Below, piece after piece: positions 28,593-40,311 of a stretch of DNA of 64,000 nucleotides. Below the pieces are notes generated by a model. That model was not told the DNA's origin. It saw nothing but the letters and a program-made list of their open reading frames with translations, and did not search any database. The position numbers were made by a program, and so were the translations under genes. Numbering within the stretch: position 1 is the stretch's first letter; each line of letters opens with the position of its first letter. The stretch spans positions 310,001 to 374,000 of the forward strand of contig NZ_CP017024.1 in the NCBI RefSeq assembly GCF_014522265.1, in the 5' to 3' direction. Origin of the DNA: Pseudomonas oryzihabitans (lineage in GTDB: Bacteria > Pseudomonadota > Gammaproteobacteria > Pseudomonadales > Pseudomonadaceae).

Positions 28593-31199
28593 CTAGCGCT
28601 TCTCTTCGACCTGCCACTTCTTGCCGTCGTAGAAGGCCTTCCAGCCGGTGGGCTTGCCCTCGACCTCGGTCTGCACGTACTGCTCCTTGGTCTTGCGGCT
28701 GAAGCGGATCACCGCCGGGCGACCCTCGCCATCCTTCACCGGAGCACTGAGCAGATAATGGTACTTGGGATCGATCTCGTCGCGATGGGGCAGCAATTCG
28801 CTGACCAACGGCGCACGGGTTTCGCGATTCTTCGGGAAGCCGCTGGCGGCCAGGAACAGACCCGAAGCGCCATCACGCAACACATAGGTGTCGTCGACCT
28901 TTTCGCAACGCAGCTCCGGCATGGGTACGGCGTCCATCTTCGGCGGCGCCGGCTCACCGTTCTTGAGCAGCTTGCGGGTGTTCTTGCAGGCCGGGTTGGT
29001 ACAGCCGAAGAACTTGCCGAAGCGGCCGGTCTTGAGCTGCATCTCGCTGCCGCACTTGTCGCATTCCAGCGACGGGCCTTCGTAGCCCTTGATGCGATAG
29101 CTGCCTTCCTCGATCTCGTAGCCCGGGCAATCCGGGTTGTTGCCGCAGACGTGCAGCTTGCGATGCTCGTCGATCAGATAGGCATCCATCGCGGTGCTGC
29201 AGATGGGGCAGCGATGCTTGCCACGCAGGACCAGAGATTCGGATTCGCCCTCGTCGTCTTCGGCGATCTCGTCGCCGGGCACCAGGTTGATCGTGGCCTT
29301 GCAGCGTTCCTTGGGCGGCAGGGCGTAACCGGAGCAGCCCAGGAAGACGCCAGTGGAGGCGGTACGGATCATCATTGGCCGGCCGCAGAGCTGGCAGGGA
29401 ATGTCCGTCAGGGTCGGCTGATTGGCGCGCATGCCCTTCTCGCCCGCTTCGGCGTATTCCAGCTTCTGCTTGAAATCCCCATAGAATTCGTCGAGCAGAT
29501 TCTTCCAGTCCCGTTCGCCCTGGGCGACGTTGTCCAGATTGCCTTCCATGTTGGCGGTGAAGCTGAAATCCATCAGGTTGGCGAAGCTTTCGTTCAACCG
29601 GTCGGTAACGATGTCGCCCATCTTCTCGGCATAGAAACGGCGATTGTGCACCGTCACGTAGCCGCGATCCTGGATGGTGGAAATGATGGCGGCATAGGTC
29701 GAGGGCCGGCCGATGCCGCGCTTCTCCAGCTCCTTGACCAGGCTAGCTTCGGAGAAGCGGGCCGGCGGCTTGGTGAAGTGCTGGCTCGGATCGAGCTTGA
29801 CCAGGCCGAGGTCCTCGCCCTGCTTCATCTCGGGCAGGACGTCATCGTCGCCCGGCTTGCTCTGCTGCGGCAGGACCCGGGTATAGCCGTCGAACTTGAG
29901 GATGCGGCCACGGGCACGCAGCTCGAAGTCACCCGCCGCGGCAGTCACGGTGGTGGACAGGTATTCGGCTGGGGGCATCTGGCAGGCCAGGAACTGGCGC
30001 CAGATCAGTTCGTACAGACGCTCGGCATCACGCTCCATGCCCGACAGGCTGTTGGGCTTGACGTTAATGTCGGATGGGCGGATGGCCTCGTGCGCTTCCT
30101 GGGCGCCTTCGCGGCTGCCGTAGACATTGGCTTTTTCCGGCAGGTACTGCTTGCCGAATTCGCTCTCGATGTAACCGCGGGCCATGGCGATGGCATCGCC
30201 CGACAGGTTGGTCGAGTCGGTACGCATGTAGGTGATGTAGCCGGCCTCATAGAGACGCTGGGCCATCATCATGGTCTTCTTCACCCCGAAGCCCAGGCGA
30301 TTGCTCGCGGCCTGCTGCAGGGTGGAGGTGATGAAGGGTGCCGAGGGCCGGCTGCTGGTCGGCTTGTCTTCGCGCTTGGCGATGCGATAGGCAGCCTTCT
30401 CCAGCTTGGTCAGGGCGGCCCTGGCCTGGGCTTCGTTCAGCGGCTTGAAGGCTTCACCCTTCTCGCGCACCACTTCGAAGCGCACCTGAGCCTTTTTCGG
30501 CGTGGCCAGGTCGGCGTGGATTTCCCAGTATTCCTCGGGGACGAAGGCGCGGATCTCGCGCTCACGCTCCACCACCAGCTTGACCGCGACGGACTGCACC
30601 CGACCGGCGGACAGGCCGCGGGCAATCTTCGACCACAGCAGCGGCGAGACCATATAGCCGACCACGCGGTCAAGGAAGCGGCGCGCCTGCTGGGCGTTGA
30701 CGCGATTGATGTCCAGTTCGCCGGGCCGGGAGAAGGCCTCCTGGATGGCCTTCTTGGTAATTTCGTTGAAGACCACGCGCTTGTAGCGCGAGTCGTCGCC
30801 GCCGATGGCTTCCCGCAGGTGCCAGGCGATGGCCTCCCCTTCGCGGTCCAAGTCGGTCGCGAGATAGACGGTGTCGGCGTCCTTGGCCAGGCGGCGCAGT
30901 TCCTCGATCACCTTTTCCTTGCCGGGCAGGATCTCGTAGTGCGCCTTCCAGCCGTGTTCGGGGTCGACGCCCATGCGGGTGAAGAGCTGGCGCCGGGCCT
31001 TTTCCTTGGGTGACAGCGCGGGCGCCTCGGCGGCGGTCTTGCGCGTCTTGGCGGCGGGCTCCTTGGCGGTGCCGGCGCCGCTGGTGGGAAGGTCGCGGAT
31101 ATGGCCGATGCTCGACTTCACCACGTACTGGTTACCCAGGTACTTGTTGATGGTCTTGGCCTTGGCCGGGGATTCCACGATGACCAGCGATTTACCCAT
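28593..31199 (-). CDS. topA: DNA topoisomerase I
   Basis: TopA relaxes negative supercoils. The 868-residue enzyme has an N-terminal Toprim domain with the acidic triad in DLDREGE (D116, D118, E120), the catalytic Tyr Y324 in ITYMRTDST, and three C-terminal zinc ribbons with Cys sets CQLC, CPIC/CGNNPDC and CDKC/CTNPAC. A lysine-rich insert lies at about residues 45-70. Length equals that of other Pseudomonas TopA proteins. The promoter lies at the end of the neighbouring DUF1653 gene. Confidence 0.97.
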   Translation of the reverse strand: MGKSLVIVESPAKAKTINKYLGNQYVVKSSIGHIRDLPTSGAGTAKEPAAKTRKTAAEAPALSPKEKARRQLFTRMGVDPEHGWKAHYEILPGKEKVIEELRRLAKDADTVYLATDLDREGEAIAWHLREAIGGDDSRYKRVVFNEITKKAIQEAFSRPGELDINRVNAQQARRFLDRVVGYMVSPLLWSKIARGLSAGRVQSVAVKLVVEREREIRAFVPEEYWEIHADLATPKKAQVRFEVVREKGEAFKPLNEAQARAALTKLEKAAYRIAKREDKPTSSRPSAPFITSTLQQAASNRLGFGVKKTMMMAQRLYEAGYITYMRTDSTNLSGDAIAMARGYIESEFGKQYLPEKANVYGSREGAQEAHEAIRPSDINVKPNSLSGMERDAERLYELIWRQFLACQMPPAEYLSTTVTAAAGDFELRARGRILKFDGYTRVLPQQSKPGDDDVLPEMKQGEDLGLVKLDPSQHFTKPPARFSEASLVKELEKRGIGRPSTYAAIISTIQDRGYVTVHNRRFYAEKMGDIVTDRLNESFANLMDFSFTANMEGNLDNVAQGERDWKNLLDEFYGDFKQKLEYAEAGEKGMRANQPTLTDIPCQLCGRPMMIRTASTGVFLGCSGYALPPKERCKATINLVPGDEIAEDDEGESESLVLRGKHRCPICSTAMDAYLIDEHRKLHVCGNNPDCPGYEIEEGSYRIKGYEGPSLECDKCGSEMQLKTGRFGKFFGCTNPACKNTRKLLKNGEPAPPKMDAVPMPELRCEKVDDTYVLRDGASGLFLAASGFPKNRETRAPLVSELLPHRDEIDPKYHYLLSAPVKDGEGRPAVIRFSRKTKEQYVQTEVEGKPTGWKAFYDGKKWQVEEKR

Positions 31200-31325
31200 G
31201 GGAGAGTCAGATTCCTGCTTGAAGGCGGTAAGCGAGCGAAAGGCGAGCGCCGGAACGGCGGATGGAGGACCAGACCGATTTCAGTCTGGTGCGCCGGGGG
31301 GCGGTCGGCCAACGCGGCACCGCTA

Positions 31326-31353
31326 TATATAGTGGCGATGTCGGCAAGGTCAA
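31326..31353 (-). promoter_or_regulatory. Probable topA promoter
   Basis: On the minus strand TTGACC (31353-31348) and TATATA (31331-31326) are 16 bases apart, with the palindromic run CTATATATAG at the -10. The transcript would have a leader of about 120 bases holding a hairpin ACCAGAC/GTCTGGT (31269-31290). Confidence 0.6.
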
Positions 31354-31601
31354 GGCTGCGGCGTGGCATCCAGACCCAAGGGATCGGCTTCGACGCTGAT
31401 CAGCGCGAAGCGCGGCACCTGCTCGCCATCCACCTGGACGCTCTGGCGAAACATGCTCAGGGGACGCGCCCAGAGACCATATTCACCATACAACGCCTGA
31501 TAGATGACCAGCTCTTCTTCGGTCTCGGAATGCCGGGCCAGACCCAGCACCCGATACTGCTGACCCTTGTAGTGCCGGTAGAGTCCCGTCTGCAATGCCA
31601 T
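31350..31601 (-). CDS. DUF1653-family protein
   Basis: An 83-residue protein beginning MALQTGLYRHYKGQQYRVLG, which is the DUF1653 signature: a short beta-rich fold starting with G-x-Y-x-H-x-K-G. Also visible is ETEEELVIYQALYGEYGLWARP. Function unknown. The ATG at 31601 has GAGGTGG upstream. It follows the fadBA terminator and lies between fadA and topA, its usual Pseudomonas position. Confidence 0.9.
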   Translation of the reverse strand: MALQTGLYRHYKGQQYRVLGLARHSETEEELVIYQALYGEYGLWARPLSMFRQSVQVDGEQVPRFALISVEADPLGLDATPQP

Positions 31602-31609
31602 GTTCCACC

Positions 31610-31648
31610 TCGAAAAAAGAAAACCGGGGCAGCCCTGGGGCGCCCCGG
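31610..31648 (-). terminator. Terminator of the fadBA operon
   Basis: Reading the minus strand after the fadA stop: arms ACCGGGGC and GCCCCGGT, then TTTCTTTTTTC. It is a standard rho-independent terminator. Confidence 0.85.
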
Positions 31649-31672
31649 TCGGATGACGCACGCTGCGGCGGA

Positions 31673-32866
<1,194 letters not shown>

Positions 32867-35014
32867 TCAACCGAAGAAGCGTTGGCCAGCGGCGGCCATT
32901 TCGCGGAGTTTGGGGGTCGGGTGGTACAGCGGCCCGAGGTCGGCGTACTGGTCGGCCATGGCGACGAATTCGGCCACGCCCAGGCTGTCGATGTAGCGCA
33001 GCGCACCGCCCCGGAAGGGCGGGAAGCCGATGCCGTAGATCAGCCCCATGTCGGCTTCGGCGGCGCTGTCGACGATACCGTCTTCCAGGCAGCGCACGGC
33101 TTCCAGGCACAGCGGCACCATCATCCGCTCGACGATCTGCTCGTCGGTGAATTCACGCTGTTCGTAGGTGACCGGTGCCAGTACCTCGGCCACGGCCGGA
33201 TCGGCGACCTTCTTCGGCTTGCCCTTCTTGTCGGTCTCGTAGACATAGAAGCCCTTGCCGTTCTTCTGGCCGAAGCGCTGGGCTTCGTAGAGGGCGTCCA
33301 CCGCGGTCTTGCGGCTTTCCTTCATGCGCTCGGGGAAGCCCTCGGCCATGACGTCGCGGGCGTGGTGGGCGGTGTCCATGCCGACCACGTCCATCAGGTA
33401 GGCCGGACCCATGGGCCAGCCGAATTTTTCCATCAGCCGATCGACGCGCTGGAAGTCGGCGCCCTGGGCCAGCAGCGCGGCGAAGCCGCCGAAGTACGGG
33501 AAGAGGATGCGGTTGACCAGGAAGCCGGGGCAGTCGTTGACCACGATGGGGTTCTTGCCCATCTGGCGGGCATAGGCCACGGTGGTGGCGATGGCCCTTT
33601 CGCTGGTTTTCTCGCCGCGGATCACCTCGACCAGGGGCATCATGTGCACCGGGTTGAAGAAGTGCATGCCGCAGAAGTTTTCCGGACGCTTGAGCGCCTG
33701 GGCCAGCAGGCTGATGGAGATGGTGGAGGTATTGGAGGTGAGGATGGCGTCTTCGCGCACCTGGCCCTCCACTTCCGCCAGCACGGCCTGCTTGACCTTG
33801 GGATTCTCGACCACGGCCTCGACCACCAGGTCGACACTCTTGAAATCGCCATAGGACAGGGTCGGCCGGATGCGATTGAGCGCCTCGGCCATCTTCGCTG
33901 GCTCCAGGCGCCCCTTCTCGACGCGCTTGTTGAGCAGCTTGCTGGCTTCGCTCAGCCCCAGCTCCAGGGCTTCGTCGCGAATATCCTTCATCAGGATCGG
34001 GGTACCCTTGAGCGCGGACTGGTAGGCGATGCCGCCCCCCATGATGCCGGCGCCCAGCACGCTGGTCAGCCTGACCGGCGCAGCCTGTTTCTCCAGCACC
34101 TTGGCCTTGCGCTTGAGCGCCTGGTCATTGAGGAACAGGCCGACCAGGCTGGCGGAGACCGAGGTCTGGGCCATCTTGGCAAAACCGGCGCCTTCCACTT
34201 CCAGAGCCTTGTCGCGGCCGTAGTTGGCGGACTTCTGGATGGCCTTGATGGCTTCCAGCGGCGCCGGATAGTGCGGACCGGCCTGGCTGGCGACAAAGCC
34301 CTTGGCCGATTCGAAGGCCATCATGGCCTCGATGGCATTGAGCTGCAGCTTTTCCAGCTTGGGCTTGCGCTTGGCACGGTAGTCCAGCTCGCCGGCGGCG
34401 GCGCGACGAACCAGGTCCAGGGCGGCATCGAACAGGTGCTCGGGGGCGACCACGGCATCGGCCACGCCGACCTTGAGAGCGGTGGCGGCGTCGTTTTCCT
34501 TGCCGGAAGCGATCCACTCGATGGCGTTGTCGCTGCCGATCAGGCGTGGCAGGCGGACGGTGCCGCCCCAGCCCGGATAGATGCCCAGTTTGACTTCCGG
34601 CAGGCCGATGCGTGCCGCGGTGCTCAGCACCCGATAGTCGGCGGCCAGGGTCATCTCGCACCCACCACCCAGGGCGATGCCGCCCACGGCGGCCACGGTG
34701 GGCACCGGCAGGTCTTCGAAGTCGTTGAAGATGCGGTTGATCTCGGCGATGCCGGCCTGCAGCTCTTCGGTCGGCCGACCGAACATCTCGACGAATTCGG
34801 TGATGTCGGCGCCGACGATGAAGACGTCCTTGCCGCTGGTGACGATGACGCCGCGCAGGCCGGCGTGGGCTTTCAGGGCATCCACGGCCTGGCGGAATTC
34901 ACGCAGGGTGATGGCGCTGAACTTGTTGACCGATTCGCCTTGGAGGTCGAAGCGAAGTTCGGCGATGCCGTCCTCCACGTCGCGCACCGAAAGGGCTTTG
35001 CCTTCGAAAATCAT
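32867..35014 (-). CDS. fadB: Fatty acid oxidation complex alpha subunit FadB
   Basis: The 715-residue trifunctional protein joins an N-terminal enoyl-CoA hydratase/isomerase (with [18 protein letters not shown] at about 105-125) to a C-terminal 3-hydroxyacyl-CoA dehydrogenase with a Rossmann motif [10 protein letters not shown]. The ATG at 35014 gives the known start [10 protein letters not shown] and full family length; the frame runs open upstream through the leader. Regulation by PsrA is suggested by a palindrome in the promoter. Confidence 0.97.
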   Translation of the reverse strand: MIFEGKALSVRDVEDGIAELRFDLQGESVNKFSAITLREFRQAVDALKAHAGLRGVIVTSGKDVFIVGADITEFVEMFGRPTEELQAGIAEINRIFNDFEDLPVPTVAAVGGIALGGGCEMTLAADYRVLSTAARIGLPEVKLGIYPGWGGTVRLPRLIGSDNAIEWIASGKENDAATALKVGVADAVVAPEHLFDAALDLVRRAAAGELDYRAKRKPKLEKLQLNAIEAMMAFESAKGFVASQAGPHYPAPLEAIKAIQKSANYGRDKALEVEGAGFAKMAQTSVSASLVGLFLNDQALKRKAKVLEKQAAPVRLTSVLGAGIMGGGIAYQSALKGTPILMKDIRDEALELGLSEASKLLNKRVEKGRLEPAKMAEALNRIRPTLSYGDFKSVDLVVEAVVENPKVKQAVLAEVEGQVREDAILTSNTSTISISLLAQALKRPENFCGMHFFNPVHMMPLVEVIRGEKTSERAIATTVAYARQMGKNPIVVNDCPGFLVNRILFPYFGGFAALLAQGADFQRVDRLMEKFGWPMGPAYLMDVVGMDTAHHARDVMAEGFPERMKESRKTAVDALYEAQRFGQKNGKGFYVYETDKKGKPKKVADPAVAEVLAPVTYEQREFTDEQIVERMMVPLCLEAVRCLEDGIVDSAAEADMGLIYGIGFPPFRGGALRYIDSLGVAEFVAMADQYADLGPLYHPTPKLREMAAAGQRFFG

Positions 35015-35429
35015 CAGCGGGTCTCCCTTGAGTCCTGGTCGCAAGGCGGGCGGCAGCTTCGGATGGAAGCCGAAAATCGCCAGCCCCGATATTGTTCTGT
35101 GGAGGGCACCGGCCGGGCCGGGGCGAAAATTCATACAACCGTTTGAACGGTTCGCACAACCTTCTGGCAAAAGCGGGCGCTTGTCAATTGGGACGCACGG
35201 GGAAAGCGTGGTCGGGGGTTCGAGTGGTGAGAGCTTGAGCTTGGCGCGCTTCTGTGCAAGATAGCCGTGGAGCTATCCCCGACTCCTGGAGTCGAAACTA
35301 CAAGTGGGCAAGCGTCTGCCTGAACAGTTGCCGAGCGACAGCCGGTTCTGTCCGGCCAGCACCTGAAGCCCGCGAATCGAGCGCCAGCCACGGTACGGTC
35401 TGGCGCCCCATCATGAAGGAGAGATGTGT
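35015..35429. other. Divergent gap between fadB and a universal stress gene
   Basis: A 415-base gap without a convincing gene. It contains the fadBA promoter at 35130-35159 and a leader of about 115 bases before fadB. The right half must hold the promoter of the stress gene; no clear -10/-35 pair was found there. TCCCCGACTCCTGGAGTCG near 35276-35294 can form a small hairpin (GACTCC/GGAGTC). Confidence 0.6.
35130..35159 (-). promoter_or_regulatory. fadBA promoter with PsrA-like operator
   Basis: On the minus strand TTGTGC (35159-35154) and TATGAA (35135-35130) are 18 bases apart. The spacer is filled by the palindrome AACCGTTTGAACGGTT (35137-35152). Its GTTTGAAC centre resembles the PsrA half-site in the psrA promoter. 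Confidence 0.6.
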
Positions 35430-35870
35430 ATGGCCTACCAACACATATTGGTTGCCGTCGACCTGACCGAAGATTGCCAACCGGTGATCCGTCGCGCCGT
35501 GGCCCTGGGTCAGTGCTGTGGCAGCAAGGTGTCGCTGGTGCACGTGGTCGAACCCATGGCCATGGCCTTTGGCGGTGACGTGCCCATGGATCTGTCGTCG
35601 CTGCAGCAGCAGCAGATCGAGCAGGCGCGCGAGCGGCTGGATGGCTTCACCACCCAGTACGCCGAGTTGGCTGGCAATTGCGTGCTGGCCTATGGGCAGC
35701 CGCGCCAGGAGATCCACCGCATGGCCAAGGAGCAGGGCTGCGACCTGATCGTGGTCGGCAGCCATGGTCGTCACGGCCTGGCGCTGCTGCTGGGCTCGAC
35801 GTCCAACGACCTGCTGCACGGCGCGCCCTGCGATACCCTGGCGGTAGCCCTGAAGAAAGACAAGGCCTAA
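35430..35870 (+). CDS. Universal stress protein, ATP-binding type
   Basis: The 146-residue UspA-fold protein starts MAYQHILVAVDLTEDC. Near the C-terminus it carries the ATP-binding pattern G-2X-G-9X-G(S/T) as GSHGRHGLALLLGSTSN. The ATG at 35430 was preferred over the one at 35424 because AGGAG lies 8 bases upstream of the former and only 2 from the latter. It is a single-gene unit ending in palindromic repeat copy B. Confidence 0.92.
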   Translation: MAYQHILVAVDLTEDCQPVIRRAVALGQCCGSKVSLVHVVEPMAMAFGGDVPMDLSSLQQQQIEQARERLDGFTTQYAELAGNCVLAYGQPRQEIHRMAKEQGCDLIVVGSHGRHGLALLLGSTSNDLLHGAPCDTLAVALKKDKA

Positions 35871-35872
35871 GC

Positions 35873-36024
35873 GCCTGTTCAAAGTCTGCTGCGCGTTGGC
35901 CAAACGGCGTTGAAAAGACCCTGGGTCGCCAGCCCGGTCGGAATGCTCATTTACGTTTTGTAAACTCCGCTTCCTCAGGTCCTTTCGCCTTGTTTGGCTC
36001 TAGCTCGCGAGACTTTGAACGGGC
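35873..36024 (+). repeat. Palindromic intergenic repeat, copy B
   Basis: A 152-base element with perfect outer arms GCCTGTTCAAAGTCT and AGACTTTGAACGGGC. Inner arms GGCCAAACGGCG and CGCCTTGTTTGGC follow, with a core AATGCTCATTTAC-GTTTT-GTAAACTCCG. It begins 2 bases after the stress gene stop and ends 23 bases before the uup stop, between convergent genes. Confidence 0.9.
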
Positions 36025-36047
36025 TCCAAGTCCGTGGCCGGGCTGGA

Positions 36048-37964
36048 TTACTCCAGTTCGGCCCAGCGCTCGATCAGCCGATCCAGCTCGGCCTGCAGCG
36101 CGTCCATGCGGGCAAGCTTGGCCTGGGTGACTTCGCCCGGCAGCTGGTAGAAGCCAGGATCGGCGATCGCGGTCTGCAGGGCTTCCAGTTCGATTTCCGC
36201 GGTCTCGATGGCGCCCGGCAGGGCGTCCAGCTCACGCTGCTCCTTGTAGCTGAGCTTGCGCCTGGCCGGTGCGGCTGCAGCGGCCACCGGGGCCACCGCA
36301 GGTGCGGGCTCGGTCTTGGCGGCTGCGGGCGCTGGCTTGCCGTCCTCGCGGGTCTGCACGCCCAACAGGCGCGGCGAGCCGCCCTGGCGCAGCCAGTCCT
36401 GGTAGCCACCGACGTATTCCCGTACCCGCCCTTCCCCTTCGAACACCAGGGTGCTGGTCACCACGTTATCGAGGAAGGCCCGGTCGTGGCTGACCATCAG
36501 CACGGTGCCCTCGAAACTCAGCAGCACTTCTTCGAGCAGTTCCAGGGTCTCGACGTCGAGGTCGTTGGTCGGTTCGTCCAGCACCAGCAGGTTGGCTGGC
36601 TTGCTGAACAACTTCGCCAGCAGCAGGCGCGCGCGCTCGCCACCGGACAGTGCCTTGACCGGGGTACGGGCCCGTTGGGGGCTGAACAGGAAGTCGCCCA
36701 GGTAGCTCAGCACATGGCGATCCTGGCCGTTGATGGTGATGAATTCACGACCTTCGGCGAGGTTGTCGATCACCGTCTTTTCCGGCTCCAGTTGCAGGCG
36801 CAGCTGGTCGAAGTAGGCGATCTCCAGCTTGGTGCCGTACTGGATCTTGCCGGTGGTCGGCTGCAGGTCACCCAGCAGCAGCTTGAGCAGGGTGGTCTTG
36901 CCGGAGCCGTTGGGACCGAGCAGACCGATGCGATCGCCGCGCTGGATCAGCAGGGTCAGGTCACGGATCAGGGGTTCGCCACCGGGATGGGCATAGCTCA
37001 TGTGCTCGGCGAGGATGACCTGCTTGCCGGACTTGTCGGCCGTCTCCAGCAGGAGGTTGGCCTTGCCCTGGCGCTCACGGCGCTCGCTGCGCTCGTTGCG
37101 CATGGCCTTGAGCGCGCGGACACGGCCTTCGTTGCGGGTACGGCGGGCCTTGATGCCCTGACGGATCCACACCTCTTCCTGGGCCAGGCGCTTGTCGAAC
37201 AGGGCATTGGCGGTCTCTTCCGCCGCCAGTTGCTGCTCCTTGTGCACCAGAAAGCTGGCGTAGTCGCCCTGCCAGTCGATCAGGTTGCCGCGATCCAGTT
37301 CGAGGATGCGGGTGGCCAGGGCCTGGAGGAAGGCGCGGTCGTGGGTGATGAACAGCACGGCGCCGGGATAGCCGCGCAAGGCGTCTTCCAGCCAGGCGAT
37401 GGCGCCGATGTCCAGGTGGTTGGTGGGTTCGTCGAGCAGCAGCAGATCCGGCTCGGCCACCAGTGCCTGGGCCAGCAGCACGCGCCGCCGCCAGCCGCCG
37501 GAGAGTTCGGCGAGGGTCTTTTCCGCCGGCAGCTGCAGCCGGCTCAGGGTGCTGTCCACCAGTTGCTGCAGGCGCCAGCCATCGCGGGCCTCCAGCTCCT
37601 GCTGGACGTGCATGAGCCGCTCCATGTCCAGTTCACCGCTGGTGTCCTGGGTGAGGTGGTGATACTCGGCGAGCAATTCGCCGACACCGGCCAGGCCGGC
37701 GGCCACCACGTCGAACACCGAGCGGTCGTCGGCGCGGGGCAATTCCTGCGGCAATTCGCCGATCTTGATCGCCGGGGCGCGCCAGACCTCGCCGTCGTCG
37801 GCCTGCTGCTCGCCCTTGACGATGCGCAGGAGGCTGGATTTGCCGGTGCCGTTGCGGCCGATGATGCATACCCGCTCGCCCCGTTCGATCTGCCAGGACA
37901 CCCCGTCCAGCAAGGGGGTGACGCCAAAGGCCAGGGATACGTTGGTGAACTTGAGCAGCGCCAT
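36048..37964 (-). CDS. uup: ABC-F ATPase Uup
   Basis: The 638-residue soluble protein has two ABC ATPase domains (Walker A GRNGTGKSSLL at about 36-46 and [11 protein letters not shown] at about 350) with LSGG signatures, joined by the ABC-F linker rich in Arg and Glu. The tail is an Ala/Pro-rich spacer and a C-terminal coiled coil (RKLSYKEQRELDALP), which in Uup binds DNA. There is no membrane domain. The role is in ribosome and genome maintenance, including control of transposon excision in E. coli. Confidence 0.93.
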   Translation of the reverse strand: MALLKFTNVSLAFGVTPLLDGVSWQIERGERVCIIGRNGTGKSSLLRIVKGEQQADDGEVWRAPAIKIGELPQELPRADDRSVFDVVAAGLAGVGELLAEYHHLTQDTSGELDMERLMHVQQELEARDGWRLQQLVDSTLSRLQLPAEKTLAELSGGWRRRVLLAQALVAEPDLLLLDEPTNHLDIGAIAWLEDALRGYPGAVLFITHDRAFLQALATRILELDRGNLIDWQGDYASFLVHKEQQLAAEETANALFDKRLAQEEVWIRQGIKARRTRNEGRVRALKAMRNERSERRERQGKANLLLETADKSGKQVILAEHMSYAHPGGEPLIRDLTLLIQRGDRIGLLGPNGSGKTTLLKLLLGDLQPTTGKIQYGTKLEIAYFDQLRLQLEPEKTVIDNLAEGREFITINGQDRHVLSYLGDFLFSPQRARTPVKALSGGERARLLLAKLFSKPANLLVLDEPTNDLDVETLELLEEVLLSFEGTVLMVSHDRAFLDNVVTSTLVFEGEGRVREYVGGYQDWLRQGGSPRLLGVQTREDGKPAPAAAKTEPAPAVAPVAAAAAPARRKLSYKEQRELDALPGAIETAEIELEALQTAIADPGFYQLPGEVTQAKLARMDALQAELDRLIERWAELE

Positions 37965-38184
37965 GGGTTTCTCCGCGAAAAAGGCCAGCCAGTCTAGCAG
38001 AGACGCCTGCCCCGGCGCCGGTCGGTGCGAGCCGGCGAAACGCCCGGACCGCCCGACGGCAGGCCATGGCCGACGCTTTCGCCACCTGCCGCCGGCACGT
38101 AAGCTAGACTGCCCCGTGACGGTCGGCCGCCTGCCCTGAGCCTGGCGCGCCGCCCCCTCCGCATCCAGCTTTTACGGAATTCCC

Positions 38185-40113
38185 ATGCGCGGTCGCCTGT
38201 TCGTCATCCTGCCCCTGCTCCTCGCTCCCCTGATCGGCTCCACCACCTCGCAAGCCGCTCCCCTGGAGCAGCAGCGGCAACTCTACGACCAGGCCAAGGC
38301 GGCGCTGGACCGCGGTGATGCCAGCGTCTACCTGGCCAATCGCGGCGAATTGCGCACCTATCCGCTGGAGCCCTATCTGGCCTACGACGAGCTGATCAAG
38401 CGCGTCCCCGGTGCCAGCGATGCCGAGATCGAGGGCTTTCTCGCCGAGCACGGCGATCTGCCGCAGTCCAACTGGCTGCGCCTGCGCTGGCTGCGCAGCC
38501 TGGCCGATCGCGGCGACTGGAATCGCTTCGAGAAATACTATTCGCCGGACTTCAACTTCACCGAACTGGACTGCCTGCACGGCCAGTACCTGATCGCCCA
38601 GGGCAATGCCAGCGAGGGCTTCAAGCTGGCGGAGAAGTACTGGCTGGTGGGCAAGGCCCAACCGACCACCTGCGATGGCCTGTTCCAGGCCTGGGCGGCG
38701 CGCGGCCAGCTCACCGAGGAGCGGGTCTGGGAACGCGCCAAGCTGGCCGCCGACAAGGGCGAGTACGGTCTGGTGCGCACCCTGTCCGCCCAGTTGCCGA
38801 CGCTGTCCGGCCAGGCCCAGCGGCTGATCGACGTGGCCCAGAAGCCGCAGCAGATCGCCAATGTCCAGGCCTTCGCCCCGGCCAGCGAGAGCCTCGCCGA
38901 CGTGGTCGGCCTGGGCCTGCGCAAGCTGGCGCGCCAGGACCCGGAGCAGGCCATGAGCCTGCTTGAGGTCTACAGCCAGCGCATGCCCTTCACTCGCGAT
39001 GAAAAGGTCGCCATCGCCCGCCAAATCGGCCTGACCCTGGCGAAGAATTTCGATCCGCGCGCCCTGCCACTGATGGAGCGCTATGACCCCGAACTGCGGG
39101 ACGACGACGTCAGCGAATGGCGTGCCCGGCTGCTCCTGCGCCTGGGTCGCTGGAGCGATGCCCACGCCCTGATCGAACGCTTTCCGCCGAGTCTGGCCAA
39201 GGCCAATCGCTGGGAATACTGGCGGGCACGCACCCTGGAGCTGATGCAGCCGCAGAGTCCGGCGGTGCTGCGTGAATACGCCGAGGTCAGTCGCGAGCGC
39301 GACTACTACGGCTTCCTTGCCGCCGACCGCAGCAAGGCGCCCTATCAGCTCAACAACAAGCCGCTGATGCTCAGCGACGCCCTCAAACGCAAGGTGCGCA
39401 ATACCCCTGGCGTGCAGCGCGCCCTGGAATTCATCGCCCGCGGCGAACCGATCAACGCCCGCCGCGAGTGGTTCTATGTCAGCCGCCACTTCAACCGCGA
39501 CGAACTCGTGGCCCAGGCGCGCATGGCCTATGACATGCAATGGTATTTCCCGGCAATCCGCACCATCAGCCTGGCCAAGTACTGGGACGACCTGGACATC
39601 CGTTTCCCCATCGCCTATCGCGAGAGCTTCGTGCGCGAGGCCCAGACCCGCGGTCTGCACAGCAGCTGGGTGTTCGCCATCACCCGCCAGGAAAGCGGCT
39701 TCATGGCCGATGCGCGCTCCGGGGTGGGCGCCATGGGCCTGATGCAGCTGATGCCGGCCACCGCCAGTCATACCGCCAGCAAGTTCGCCATTCCCCTGGC
39801 CTCGCCACAGCAGGCGCTGACCCCGGAAAAGAACATCCAGCTGGGCACCGCCTATCTGTCGATGGTCCATGCCCAGTTCAACGGCAACCGGGTATTGGCC
39901 TCGGCGGCCTACAACGCCGGCCCGGGGCGGGTGAAGCGCTGGCTGACGGGTGCTCGCCACCTGGCCTTCGACGTCTGGGTGGAAACCATTCCCTTCGATG
40001 AGACGCGGCAATACGTGCAGAACGTGCTGGCCTACGCAGTGATCTACGGCCAGAAGCTCAATGCGCCGCAACCCCTGGTCGACTGGAACGAGCGCTTCTT
40101 CGACGAGACCTGA
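38185..40113 (+). CDS. slt: Soluble lytic murein transglycosylase
   Basis: The 642-residue periplasmic enzyme cleaves peptidoglycan between MurNAc and GlcNAc with 1,6-anhydro ring formation. It has a signal peptide (about 1-25), a long alpha-helical ring domain and a C-terminal lysozyme-like domain. The catalytic Glu is about residue 503 in TRQESGFMADARSGVGAMG, followed by LMQLMPATA and AAYNAGPGRVKRWL. It is divergent from uup. Confidence 0.95.
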   Translation: MRGRLFVILPLLLAPLIGSTTSQAAPLEQQRQLYDQAKAALDRGDASVYLANRGELRTYPLEPYLAYDELIKRVPGASDAEIEGFLAEHGDLPQSNWLRLRWLRSLADRGDWNRFEKYYSPDFNFTELDCLHGQYLIAQGNASEGFKLAEKYWLVGKAQPTTCDGLFQAWAARGQLTEERVWERAKLAADKGEYGLVRTLSAQLPTLSGQAQRLIDVAQKPQQIANVQAFAPASESLADVVGLGLRKLARQDPEQAMSLLEVYSQRMPFTRDEKVAIARQIGLTLAKNFDPRALPLMERYDPELRDDDVSEWRARLLLRLGRWSDAHALIERFPPSLAKANRWEYWRARTLELMQPQSPAVLREYAEVSRERDYYGFLAADRSKAPYQLNNKPLMLSDALKRKVRNTPGVQRALEFIARGEPINARREWFYVSRHFNRDELVAQARMAYDMQWYFPAIRTISLAKYWDDLDIRFPIAYRESFVREAQTRGLHSSWVFAITRQESGFMADARSGVGAMGLMQLMPATASHTASKFAIPLASPQQALTPEKNIQLGTAYLSMVHAQFNGNRVLASAAYNAGPGRVKRWLTGARHLAFDVWVETIPFDETRQYVQNVLAYAVIYGQKLNAPQPLVDWNERFFDET

Positions 40114-40142
40114 GCGCTCGCCGGCCCGCCCTGATACCACCG

Positions 40143-40174
40143 CAGCGGACTCGGACGCCTGTTCGTGTCCGCTG
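40143..40174 (+). terminator. Hairpin after slt
   Basis: Arms CAGCGGAC and GTCCGCTG with a 16-base loop, 29 bases after the slt stop. It lacks a U-tract, so it is weak evidence for a terminator. Confidence 0.35.
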
Positions 40175-40311
40175 CACAGTGACCGCCTAGAGCCCCTGCG
40201 TCACCCGACGGCAGCATCCTGCCAGGCCTTAGGCCCCGTGACAGCTGCGCAAAACAGCGCCACCCCCTATACTGCAGCCCCTTTTTTTCCGCTATTGAAC
40301 CGGAGAAACCC

